A stretch of 7,085 nt of DNA. Source: Bacillota bacterium. Lineage in GTDB: Bacteria; Bacillota; Dethiobacteria; Dethiobacterales; Dethiobacteraceae. Shown here piece after piece: positions 1-5,591 of the stretch. The stretch's first letter is position 1. Each line of letters begins with the position of its first letter. The notes beneath the pieces were generated by a model. The model ran no database searches. It was not told the DNA's origin and saw only the letters and a list, made by a program, of their open reading frames with translations. The position numbers and the translations under genes are program-made. The stretch covers positions 1 through 7,085 of the forward strand of contig QLUI01000092.1 in NCBI GenBank assembly GCA_018725345.1, given 5' to 3'.

Positions 1-2
1 AA

Positions 3-509
3 AAGGAAGTGTGGGAATGGATTAAGTCCGTTCTTGTGGCTGTCATTTTGGCACTTATTATCCGGGCATTCCTGATAGAGGTTTTTCTGGTGCAGGGTCA
101 GTCAATGTTGCCCACACTTCGCGATAGGGAGCGGCTAGTCGTCAGCAAAATACAGTACTATTTCCGCCAGCCTTTACCTGGCGAAATAGTGGTATTTAAG
201 GCTACCGATCAAAGAGACTTTATTAAGCGCGTTATTGCTATCGTCGGCGATGAAGTACGTATTGAGCCTGAGGGCGTCTATGTTAACGGTGAACTAATAG
301 AGGAGCCATACATTCTGCAAAGGGCCAGGGAACCATTTGGTCCGGTGCTAATTCCTGATGGTTCAGTGTTTGTCATGGGCGACAACCGCAATAACAGTAT
401 GGACAGCCGCCATCCCAGCGTGGGCCTTGTTTCGTTGGATCAGATCAAAGGAAAAGCCATGGTAGTGTTTTGGCCGCTGGAAAGTAAACGTATTGTCCAA
501 CACCGCTAA
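3..509 (+). CDS. lepB: Signal peptidase I (probably 5'-truncated by window edge)
   Basis: Type I signal peptidase, a membrane-bound Ser/Lys protease that removes signal peptides from Sec- and Tat-exported proteins on the outer face of the membrane. Numbering from the GTG at 9 gives 166 residues. Residues 5–28 form one hydrophobic transmembrane helix. Box B follows as GQSMLPT with nucleophile Ser32. The general base is Lys73 in DFIKRVIA. Box E is GDNRNNSMDSR at 124–134. All catalytic parts are present. The frame is open to the left edge (…K-E-V-W-E-W…), and the purine-rich AAGGAA at 3–8 abuts the GTG at 9, too close to be its ribosome binding site. The true start is therefore probably upstream of the window; family members usually run 170–190 residues. 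It ends 15 bp before rbgA, in the common Bacillota order lepB–rbgA–rnhB. The family call is very secure; the start is not. Confidence 0.95.
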   Translation, partial: KEVWEWIKSVLVAVILALIIRAFLIEVFLVQGQSMLPTLRDRERLVVSKIQYYFRQPLPGEIVVFKATDQRDFIKRVIAIVGDEVRIEPEGVYVNGELIEEPYILQRAREPFGPVLIPDGSVFVMGDNRNNSMDSRHPSVGLVSLDQIKGKAMVVFWPLESKRIVQHR

Positions 510-524
510 AAGGCAGGTTATGTC

Positions 525-1415
525 ATGGATGTACAATGGTATCCCGGCCAGATGGCCAAAGCCAAAAGAGTTTTACGTGAGAACCTGAAGCTGGTGGACG
601 CTGTGATTGAAGTATTAGATGCTCGTCTGCCCGCCTCCAGCCGTAATCCGGATATCCGAGAATTGCTGGAAAGACGTCCGGTAGTAGCAGTATTGACTCG
701 CCCTGATCTGGCTGACCCGGTTCAGACAGCAGCCTGGTTGCACAGCTTACGGGAAGACTATTTTGCTGTCGCCGCAGCAAATGGCACCACAGGGGAAGGC
801 ATAAAAAAGTTGATGCAGTTGTTTTTGACTTTGCCCCGCCGTCGAAAGCACGGGCAACGTCCTTTGCGTTTGATTATTGTAGGTATCCCTAACGTAGGCA
901 AATCATCGCTGATTAATCGGTTAATCGGCCGCAGCGCCACCAAAACTGGCGATAAACCCGGCATTACTAAACAGCCGCAATGGGTAAGTCTGCAGGCAGG
1001 TCTGGAGCTTTTAGATACACCTGGTATGCTTTGGCCGAAAATCAGCTGCAAAGAACAGGCTTTCAGACTTGCCGTCGCTGGCGCAGTGAAAGATGAAATT
1101 CTCGATCCGGTGGAATTGGGGATTGAGCTGGTCTCTTTCATGCGGCGGCATTTTTGGGAAGAACTGCAGCAGCGCTATAGCTTGGAAAATTTTACTGCTG
1201 ATGCTCAGGCAATTCTGGCTGATATTGCCAAACGCCGTGGCTGTCTGCTCAAAGGCGGCGCTGTGGATCTGGAAGCGGCGGCACGGCTGCTTGTCAAAGA
1301 CTTGCGCGAGGGACGACTTGGACGGATAACATTTGAGAGACCGGGAGAACAGGAAGATGAAGCTGAGGAACTTTGCCAAGATGACGGTCGAGAAGATTTC
1401 TTGCTCACTGAGTGA
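525..1415 (+). CDS. rbgA: Ribosome biogenesis GTPase RbgA (YlqF)
   Basis: Circularly permuted GTPase needed for late assembly of the 50S subunit; in Bacillus subtilis it acts on the 45S precursor. The protein has 296 residues. The permuted motif order is visible: a G4-position segment at 58–61, G5 region about 82–87, G1 GIPNVGKSS at 120–128, G2 Thr148 in PGIT, and G3 DTPG at 164–167. A C-terminal helical ANTAR-like RNA-binding region (about 185–275) ends in GRITFERP. An acidic tail of about 20 residues makes it slightly longer than B. subtilis RbgA (about 282). The N-terminal WYPGQM carries Gln9 where the family has the catalytic His (W-F/Y-P-G-H-M), and the G4 site reads TRPD, not NKxD. The ATG at 525 is preceded by AGGCAGG at 511–517. 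Its end overlaps rnhB by 35 bp. Family assignment is firm. Confidence 0.96.
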   Translation: MDVQWYPGQMAKAKRVLRENLKLVDAVIEVLDARLPASSRNPDIRELLERRPVVAVLTRPDLADPVQTAAWLHSLREDYFAVAAANGTTGEGIKKLMQLFLTLPRRRKHGQRPLRLIIVGIPNVGKSSLINRLIGRSATKTGDKPGITKQPQWVSLQAGLELLDTPGMLWPKISCKEQAFRLAVAGAVKDEILDPVELGIELVSFMRRHFWEELQQRYSLENFTADAQAILADIAKRRGCLLKGGAVDLEAAARLLVKDLREGRLGRITFERPGEQEDEAEELCQDDGREDFLLTE

Positions 1416-2163
1416 AGCTGCTCCAAACGGAGAAGAGCTTATCCGTCTCTCTGCAGACAGACGCACCGGTGCGCGACGCCTGGCTGAGCGCTACCTGGCT
1501 AGAGGCGAGCGTGAGCGGCGCGAGAGTGAGCGCATTAGTGCCATGCTTAGCTATGAGCGGGCGGCCCGGGGGAACGGATTTATCACTATTGCCGGCGTTG
1601 ACGAGGCTGGTCGGGGGCCGCTAGCCGGTCCGGTCGTGGCTGCAGCCGTCATTCTGCCCGAAAACTATTATTTGCCCGGCTTGAATGATTCAAAAAAAGT
1701 AAGCCCCGCAAAGAGGGGAGAACTTTACCTGGCGATCACTAAAGCTGCCAGAGCTTGGTCTGTTGCTGTGGGTGAGGTGGCAGAAATTGACAATTACAAT
1801 ATTCTCATCGCAAGCAAATTGGCCATGGGCAGGGCGTTAGCTTCTTTAGCTGTTGCACCAGATTTTGTTTTGTTAGACGCCCTTGAACTGGAGGAGTTGT
1901 CTGTTTATCAGCTGGGTATTATAGGCGGCGATAGCCTCTCCCTTTCCATTGCGGCAGCTTCAATTATTGCCAAAGTTACCCGTGATCGCTGGATGTGTGA
2001 AATAGACAAGCTATTTCCAGGCTATGGATTTGCAGTGCATAAAGGATATCCAACAGCACTGCACCGCCAGGCAATTGCTAAACTTGGTCCATGTCCGATG
2101 CACCGCAAATCATTTTTGCTTTTGCCGGAGGAAAAAGATGAAATCGCTAGGGAAAAACGGTGA
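1381..2163 (+). CDS. rnhB: Ribonuclease HII
   Basis: Type 2 RNase H that nicks RNA in RNA–DNA hybrids and starts ribonucleotide excision repair. From the ATG at 1381 the protein has 260 residues, close to the B. subtilis enzyme (255). That ATG has GAGGAA at 1365–1370, 10 nt upstream, and the resulting N-terminus MTVEKI resembles Bacillus homologues. In-frame alternatives are ATG 1357 (GGGAG at 1343–1347, 9 nt upstream) and TTG 1333. Residues 1–60 form the charged helical extension typical of the Bacillota form. The catalytic DEDD set is Asp74 and Glu75 (in VDEAGRGPLAG), Asp166 (in LLDA) and Asp184 (in GGDSLS). The LNDSKK motif is at 101–106. Tyr223 in HKGYPT matches the tyrosine that reads the RNA–DNA junction. 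It starts inside rbgA and its end overlaps yraN, so translational coupling is likely. It uses TGA as stop. Confidence 0.95.
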   Translation: MTVEKISCSLSEAAPNGEELIRLSADRRTGARRLAERYLARGERERRESERISAMLSYERAARGNGFITIAGVDEAGRGPLAGPVVAAAVILPENYYLPGLNDSKKVSPAKRGELYLAITKAARAWSVAVGEVAEIDNYNILIASKLAMGRALASLAVAPDFVLLDALELEELSVYQLGIIGGDSLSLSIAAASIIAKVTRDRWMCEIDKLFPGYGFAVHKGYPTALHRQAIAKLGPCPMHRKSFLLLPEEKDEIAREKR

Positions 2164-2476
2164 AGAACTGGCCGCTACCTACCTAGTAGGTCAGGGCTAT
2201 GTGATTTTGGCGCGTAACTGGTGCTGCCAAAGCGGTGAGCTTGACATAGTAGCCAAGGATGGTGACACGCTGGTTTTTATTGAAGTAAAGACTAGGCGTT
2301 CCGCGCTCTGCGGTTCTCCGGCAGAGGCGGTGGACGAGAAAAAACAGCAAAGAGTGCGTCTTGTTGCTCGTCACTATCTGTACGAAAATAGAACTGGCGC
2401 TGCAAAATATCGCTTTGACGTAGTGGCTGTTAATGCTGCTGATAAAACCATTAAAATTATTAAGAATGCATTCTAG
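2138..2476 (+). CDS. yraN: YraN / UPF0102 family endonuclease-fold protein
   Basis: Small protein of 112 residues, the usual UPF0102 size. It has the diagnostic YraN pattern: SLGKNGEELAA at 3–13, GELDIVA at 33–39, and IEVKTR at 48–53. Asp36 together with Glu49-x-Lys51 fits the PD-(D/E)xK (Holliday-junction-resolvase-like) core. The family is thought to be nuclease-related, but no cellular role is firmly established. The start is set by a strong ribosome binding site, GGAGG at 2127–2131, 6 nt before the ATG; in-frame codons further upstream lie within rnhB and have no such site. The gene overlaps the end of rnhB by 26 bp and is the last gene of the operon, followed at once by two terminators. 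Presence beside rnhB and comM is a common bacterial arrangement and hints at a link to DNA processing or uptake (inference). Confidence 0.92.
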   Translation: MKSLGKNGEELAATYLVGQGYVILARNWCCQSGELDIVAKDGDTLVFIEVKTRRSALCGSPAEAVDEKKQQRVRLVARHYLYENRTGAAKYRFDVVAVNAADKTIKIIKNAF

Positions 2477-2477
2477 T

Positions 2478-2499
2478 AGTAAGCCTGACTTACTTTTTT
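2478..2499 (+). terminator. Rho-independent terminator 1 after yraN
   Basis: The stem AGTAAG (2478–2483) pairs perfectly with CTTACT (2489–2494) around the 5-nt loop CCTGA. It runs directly into six T residues (2494–2499). The stem is short and AT-rich, so it may be weak alone. It begins 2 nt after the yraN stop. Confidence 0.6.
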
Positions 2500-2527
2500 G
2501 CCTTGCAAAGTGCCAGGCATTTTTTTT
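2499..2527 (+). terminator. Rho-independent terminator 2 after yraN
   Basis: The stem TGCCT (2499–2503) pairs with AGGCA (2515–2519). After a T/C mismatch, an inner GC/GC pair continues it around the loop AAAGT. An 8-T run follows at 2520–2527. The T-run of the first terminator is shared with the foot of this stem. GCCTG at 2483–2487 could alternatively pair with CAGGC at 2514–2518. Together the two sites close the lepB–yraN operon. Confidence 0.75.
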
Positions 2528-2650
2528 ATTCAAATCTTTAGTCACCAGCGACTTATGAATTTTCACAAGAATTGTTCATCGTCCAGTTTTTTTGGCTAGT
2601 GAATAGTGCAAAATCTTCAGGCTGGAGAAGAAACGCGAGCTTCTCTTTTG
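2528..2650 (+). other. Leader DNA between yraN terminators and comM promoter, with one hairpin
   Basis: I see no gene here. One inverted repeat stands out: GAGAAG (2625–2630) and CTTCTC (2640–2645) around a 9-nt loop, followed by TTTT. It looks like a weak terminator but the T-run is short. The loop segment AAACG (2631–2635) could also pair with CGTTT (2652–2656), which belongs to the next palindrome. Confidence 0.3.
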
Positions 2651-2666
2651 TCGTTTACCGAAACGA
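2651..2666. promoter_or_regulatory. Palindrome over the comM -35 box (candidate operator)
   Basis: TCGTTT (2651–2656), spacer ACCG, AAACGA (2661–2666): perfect 6-bp half-sites that overlap the predicted -35 hexamer (2654–2659). The position fits a repressor site, but I do not recognise the motif as a LexA or ComK box, and a 6-bp half-site repeat can occur by chance. Confidence 0.35.
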
Positions 2667-2682
2667 GTGTTTGTGATAAAAT
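2654..2682 (+). promoter_or_regulatory. Sigma-A-type promoter for comM
   Basis: The -35 is TTTACC (2654–2659, 4 of 6 matches) and the -10 is TAAAAT (2677–2682, 5 of 6) with a 17-bp spacer. An extended -10 TGa lies at 2674–2676. Transcription would start near 2689, about 20 nt before the comM start. It lies downstream of the terminators, which supports comM as a separate transcription unit. Confidence 0.65.
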
Positions 2683-2709
2683 GGGAATAATTAGGAAAAG
2701 AGGGATAGG

Positions 2710-4230
2710 ATGCTGGCTAGTGTAACCGGCTGTACGGTGATGGGAATTGAGGGTAGGATGGTAGAAGTGGAAGTGTACTTATCTGCTCAACTGCCCAGTT
2801 TTGATATTGTGGGCTTACCGGATGCGGCAGTTCGGGAAGCACGTGATCGTGTGCGCGCGGCGATAAAGAACAGCGGATATAAGTTTCCGCAGCAGCGGAT
2901 TGTGGTAAACCTGGCACCGGCAGACCTAAAAAAAGAGGGACCGCAGTTAGATTTGACGTTAGCCGTAGGTATTTTAGCCGCCAGCGGACAACTGGAGCTT
3001 AATAATCTCTCGCTGGTCGTCTTTGGAGAACTCGCTCTTGACGGTGCTCTTCGCCCTGTGCGAGGCGTATTGCCCATGGTTATGGCAGCCCGGGACACCG
3101 GTGTTAAAACAGTTCTTTTGCCATTGAGCTGTGCGGCAGAAGGGTCACTGGTGAGTGGTGTAAGCATTCTGGGCAGCTCATCCCTAGTTGAAGCTATTGC
3201 CATTCTCAGCGGCAAGCTAAAGGCGCCTGCGGTAGTGAAACCTCCCCGCTCTCTGCTGCTCACGGGAGCAGACTTTAGTCGGGTCAAAGGGCAGGAAGGG
3301 GCTAAGCGTGCGCTGGAAGTGGCGGCGGCTGGGAATCACAGTGTGATGATGTCAGGCCCTCCCGGTTCGGGGAAGACTATGCTTGCCCGTTGTTTACCCA
3401 CCATCCTTCCATTTTTAAGCGATCAGGAAAGCTTGGAGACGACAAAAATTTACAGCGCAGCAGGGTTGCTGCGAGAAACGGCTACTCTGATTAGTAGGCC
3501 ACCTTTTCGAAGTCCTCATCACACAATTTCTTCCGCAGCTCTATGCGGAGGAGGCAGTTTGCCCCGCCCCGGCGAGGTAAGCTTGTCACACAATGGCGTT
3601 CTCTTTTTGGATGAGCTGCCTGAATTTCGTCGTGAAACATTGGAAGTACTGCGACAGCCATTGGAAGAAGGATTTGTGACTGTGACAAGGGTTCAGGCAT
3701 CTTATACATACCCTGCCCGTTTTTTGTTTTTGGCGTCAATGAATCCCTGTCCGTGCGGAATGTATTCCGACCCTACCGTAGAATGTGTTTGCAGTGAAGG
3801 GCAGATCCGCCGTTACCGTCACAAAATCTCAGGGCCGCTTTTAGACCGGATTGATGTCTATATTGAAGTAACACGCCTCCGTTATGAAGATTTAACCTCA
3901 AGAAAGGAGGTTAAATCTTCTAAAGAGATGGCTGTAAGAGTGGATATTGCCCGAGAACGTCAGCGGCGACGTTTTGTTAAAGATAATATTTCATGTAATG
4001 CGCAGATGAACACTGAACATGTTCAGTTATATTGTGAACTGGATACTGCCGGACGTGAGATGCTCCGCAACGCGTTTTCGCGGCTACACCTTAGTGCCCG
4101 CGCCTATGACCGAATCCTTAAAGTGGCACGTACCATCGCAGACCTAGATGAAGAGCAAAAAATTCATGCAAAGCACCTGGCGGAAGCAATCGGCTATCGG
4201 CAGAGTGAAAGCTTTTCCCGCCTGGCATAA
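2710..4230 (+). CDS. comM: ComM/YifB family AAA+ ATPase (Mg-chelatase-like)
   Basis: Full-length YifB/ComM protein of 506 residues, the usual family size. In Vibrio and other naturally transformable bacteria ComM is a hexameric helicase that drives branch migration when incoming single-stranded DNA joins the chromosome; function here is inferred from the family. Residues about 1–170 are the Lon-S5-like ChlI domain (SFDIVGLPDAAVREA, NLAPADLKKEG). The AAA+ module follows: Walker A GPPGSGKT at 216–223, RPPFRSPHHT at 263–272, Walker B VLFLDE at 297–302, sensor-1 Asn345, and SGPLLDRID at 374–382 with probable arginine finger Arg380. Cysteines 347, 349, 359 and 361 (NPCPCG…CVC) form the family's probable zinc knuckle. 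The Mg_chelatase_C helical domain spans about 405–500. The ribosome binding site AGAGGG is at 2699–2704. No clear terminator follows, perhaps because an IS lies 90 bp downstream. Confidence 0.96.
   Translation: MLASVTGCTVMGIEGRMVEVEVYLSAQLPSFDIVGLPDAAVREARDRVRAAIKNSGYKFPQQRIVVNLAPADLKKEGPQLDLTLAVGILAASGQLELNNLSLVVFGELALDGALRPVRGVLPMVMAARDTGVKTVLLPLSCAAEGSLVSGVSILGSSSLVEAIAILSGKLKAPAVVKPPRSLLLTGADFSRVKGQEGAKRALEVAAAGNHSVMMSGPPGSGKTMLARCLPTILPFLSDQESLETTKIYSAAGLLRETATLISRPPFRSPHHTISSAALCGGGSLPRPGEVSLSHNGVLFLDELPEFRRETLEVLRQPLEEGFVTVTRVQASYTYPARFLFLASMNPCPCGMYSDPTVECVCSEGQIRRYRHKISGPLLDRIDVYIEVTRLRYEDLTSRKEVKSSKEMAVRVDIARERQRRRFVKDNISCNAQMNTEHVQLYCELDTAGREMLRNAFSRLHLSARAYDRILKVARTIADLDEEQKIHAKHLAEAIGYRQSESFSRLA
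3886..3920 (+). repeat. Perfect 14-bp inverted repeat inside comM
   Basis: GAAGATTTAACCTC (3886–3899) is the exact reverse complement of 3907–3920, with a 7-nt loop AAGAAAG. It encodes the linker between the AAA+ core and the C-terminal helical domain. The 3' arm and loop contain AAGGAGGT, a full Shine-Dalgarno consensus. An in-frame ATG lies at 3928 (Met407), 16 nt beyond. Confidence 0.85.
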
Positions 4231-4260
4231 AAGCTAGGATATTTCTAAAGCGCTGTAAAC

Positions 4261-4335
4261 ATGAGTGAATGCGCAGAATGTAAAGTGTATAAATGTTGTC
4301 AAGGGGTGGTTTCGCTCATCAGAACTGACGCATGA
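4261..4335 (+). pseudogene. Possible Cys-rich gene start cut off by the IS end
   Basis: A 24-codon reading frame after comM begins MSECAECKVYKCCQG. Its CxxC and CC cysteines (4, 7, 12, 13) resemble the N-terminus of small Cys-rich metal-binding proteins such as the DUF1847 type. The last five residues and the TGA are supplied by the terminal repeat of the downstream IS, so this could be the 5' stub of an interrupted gene. No good ribosome binding site precedes the ATG, and no matching remainder is seen beyond the other IS end. This is speculative and may be chance. Confidence 0.2.
4320..4335 (+). repeat. Left terminal inverted repeat of the IS
   Basis: CAGAACTGACGCATGA, matching the reverse complement of 5576–5591 at 15 of 16 positions (A/G difference at the fifth base). 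Confidence 0.68.
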
Positions 4336-4421
4336 TTAATGAAAGTCATACCTACTAAGGATTTAAGAGGCAAAGCAGAAAAATTTTGTCGCAAAAGGGA
4401 CTGATCAAGCCAAAAAAAATA

Positions 4422-4430
4422 TGAGATAAT
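4422..4430 (+). promoter_or_regulatory. Likely extended -10 promoter of the IS gene
   Basis: TGa followed by GATAAT (4425–4430, 5 of 6 to consensus). No good -35 lies 17–18 bp upstream, so activity would depend on the extended -10. The expected transcription start is near 4437, about 27 nt before the ATG. Confidence 0.4.
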
Positions 4431-4465
4431 AGTGTGGGAAGATATAGATGGGGGGCTCACACTAT
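4429..4465 (+). promoter_or_regulatory. Inverted repeat hiding the transposase start codon
   Basis: ATAGTGTG (4429–4436) pairs with CACACTAT (4458–4465); one G·U and one G–C pair extend it to 10 bp. The 3' arm contains the first two bases of the ATG at 4464. The 17-nt loop contains most of the G-run (4450–4455) that would serve as ribosome binding site. The 5' arm lies just upstream of the predicted transcription start, so only transcripts entering from outside would carry both arms. IS10 and IS50 use this kind of design to block expression from external promoters. Confidence 0.55.
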
Positions 4466-5378
4466 GGCAGATAGCTCAGGAAAAGATATCCTGCTATGCG
4501 GGCGGGATTTTACAGAGCAGGACCTTTGGGTAGTAAAAGAAACTGTGCGCCGATTTCCTCGGCTTTCTCAGACAGAGTTAGCACACACTATTTGCGAGAA
4601 AAAGAGGTTGCTCCCAACGGCGATAACAAAACAGGAGTTTCCGAAACTGCCGCTCACCCTGCTGATGGACGGACTCTATGCGAACGGGCCGGTTATGGAA
4701 GTCTGCCGTAAAAACAAGTGGGAATTTATGATTGTGCTCAAGGACAAATCGCTCCCTTCTGTATGGCAAGAAGCCAAGGGGTTGATGCGTCTGAATAGCG
4801 AAGGTGAGTACCGATATGAGCGGACGTGGCAGGGCCGACGGCAAGTATTCAGGTGGGTTAACGGGATCGAGTATGACTATATTTCCGGCAAACATAAAAT
4901 CCTGGCAATTCATTTGGTGACGTGCGATGAAAGCTGGGAAGAGATCGATAAAAAGGGCTGTACGGTAATGAAAACATCCCGTCACGCCTGGATTTCCAGT
5001 GAACCGATTAACTGGAAGAATGTCCATGAACGCTGCAATTTGGCGGCCCGAAAACGTTGGTTACATGAGAACAACATTTTGAAAGAGAAGCATCAGGGGT
5101 ACCGGTATGAACACATTATTTCACATAATTGGAATGCGATGCGGGGATATCACTACCTCATGCATATTGGCCGCATGCTAAATGAAATGGTACTTCATTC
5201 GATTTCCCTGACGGAGCATCTCAAGGAAGTCGGTGTTCAGTCATTTATCCGAAAATTTTTCATTGCCATGACCCAAAGAAGCTTGGATACGGAGCGCATT
5301 CGTCAACGGGTGAAATCTACCTGCCAACTGCGGTTGGTACTGGAAGAAGATTGGAAAACAAGCCGACAGTTAGCCTAG
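4464..5378 (+). pseudogene. Chimeric IS transposase: DruA/DUF4338-like N-terminus joined to IS4-type DDE C-terminus
   Basis: The open frame of 304 residues starts at ATG 4464 (G-run at 4450–4455, 8 nt upstream). Residues 10–45 (LLCGRDFTEQDL … LSQTELAHTICE) match the N-terminal signature of DruA/DUF4338 proteins, also found at the front of some IS4-type transposases. From about residue 57 it becomes the DDE C-terminal part: FPKLPLTLLMDGLYANGPVM with the second catalytic Asp69, and RKRWLHENN with probable catalytic Glu202, followed by HQGYRYEH and a helical tail. The section with the first catalytic Asp is absent. In another frame 4607–4630 reads V-A-P-N-G-D-N-K, the usual continuation after TICE. 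This implies a small frameshift near 4600–4607 and a larger deletion ending near 4630–4640 that happens to restore frame. A working transposase is unlikely. Which IS family (ISNCY or an IS4 branch) it belongs to is unresolved. Confidence 0.75.
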
Positions 5379-5392
5379 CGAACGAACACATC

Positions 5393-5429
5393 GGCAGACC
5401 TGTGTCTGGTGTGACAGTACCCGTCTGCC
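5393..5429 (+). repeat. Alternative hairpins after the transposase gene
   Basis: GGCAGAC (5393–5399) can pair with GTCTGCC (5423–5429); its CAGAC (5395–5399) can instead pair with GTCTG (5404–5408) across the 4-nt loop CTGT. These begin 15 nt after the stop codon inside the IS. There is no T-run, so an intrinsic terminator is not supported. Confidence 0.5.
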
Positions 5430-5498
5430 CGTTTGTAGGCGCGTAGCATGTTGAAATGAGCAAAAGCAGTCCGGAAAGAATGTGTTGCTGCGGATGGA

Positions 5499-5520
5499 CC
5501 GGGATTTTCCCGGAAAATCC
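5499..5520 (+). repeat. Two overlapping, mutually exclusive palindromes in the IS right end
   Basis: CCGGGA-TTT-TCCCGG (5499–5513) and GGATTTTCC-C-GGAAAATCC (5502–5520) are both perfect and share 12 bases. They sit 55 bp inside the right terminal repeat. Possible roles are a transposase binding site or a structured transcript end; neither is shown. Confidence 0.6.
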
Positions 5521-5575
5521 ATAGGTGCAGAGGCAAAAACACCAGTTTCAGACCTCACGAGATTTTTAAACCTTT

Positions 5576-5591
5576 TCATGCGTCAGCTCTG
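5576..5591 (-). repeat. Right terminal inverted repeat of the IS
   Basis: The reverse complement reads CAGAGCTGACGCATGA, a 15 of 16 match to the left end at 4320–4335. The identity stops outside both ends, as expected for element boundaries. Confidence 0.68.

Larger units (their letters stand above)
4320..5591 (+). mobile_element. Internally deleted IS with terminal inverted repeats
   Basis: The element is defined by inverted repeats at both ends: CAGAACTGACGCATGA at 4320–4335 and, as reverse complement, CAGAGCTGACGCATGA at 5576–5591 (15 of 16 identical). They enclose a single chimeric transposase gene on the + strand plus about 200 bp of hairpin-rich DNA. The span of 1272 bp is short for an IS whose transposase should carry an N-terminal DruA-like domain plus a complete DDE core. 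I found no target-site duplication: the flanks end in GCTCAT on the left and begin CAACCC on the right. The copy is probably immobile in itself, but intact ends could still be mobilised by a full-length relative (inference). Confidence 0.7.

Noticed and set aside
9..11. GTG at 9 as the certain start of lepB
   Set aside because: The frame stays open to the left edge and the AAGGAA motif is too close to this GTG to act as its ribosome binding site; the start is probably outside the window.
1011..1466. 151-codon minus-strand open frame opposite rbgA/rnhB
   Set aside because: It runs antisense across two conserved genes and has no recognisable domain; shadow frame.
2183..2566. 127-codon minus-strand open frame opposite yraN and its terminators
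   Set aside because: It is antisense to yraN, crosses both terminators and has no domain signature.
2625..2649. Third terminator before comM
   Set aside because: The hairpin GAGAAG/CTTCTC has a 9-nt loop and only four T residues, and nothing upstream needs termination after the tandem pair; listed only as part of the leader DNA.
4231..4319. Terminator after comM
   Set aside because: Only a weak GCGC/GCGC pairing (around 4250–4274) without a T-run is visible, so no terminator is claimed.
4464..5378. A Druantia defence locus based on the DruA-like N-terminus
   Set aside because: Only about 45 residues are DruA-like. The rest is a DDE transposase, no other Druantia genes are nearby, and the gene sits between terminal inverted repeats.
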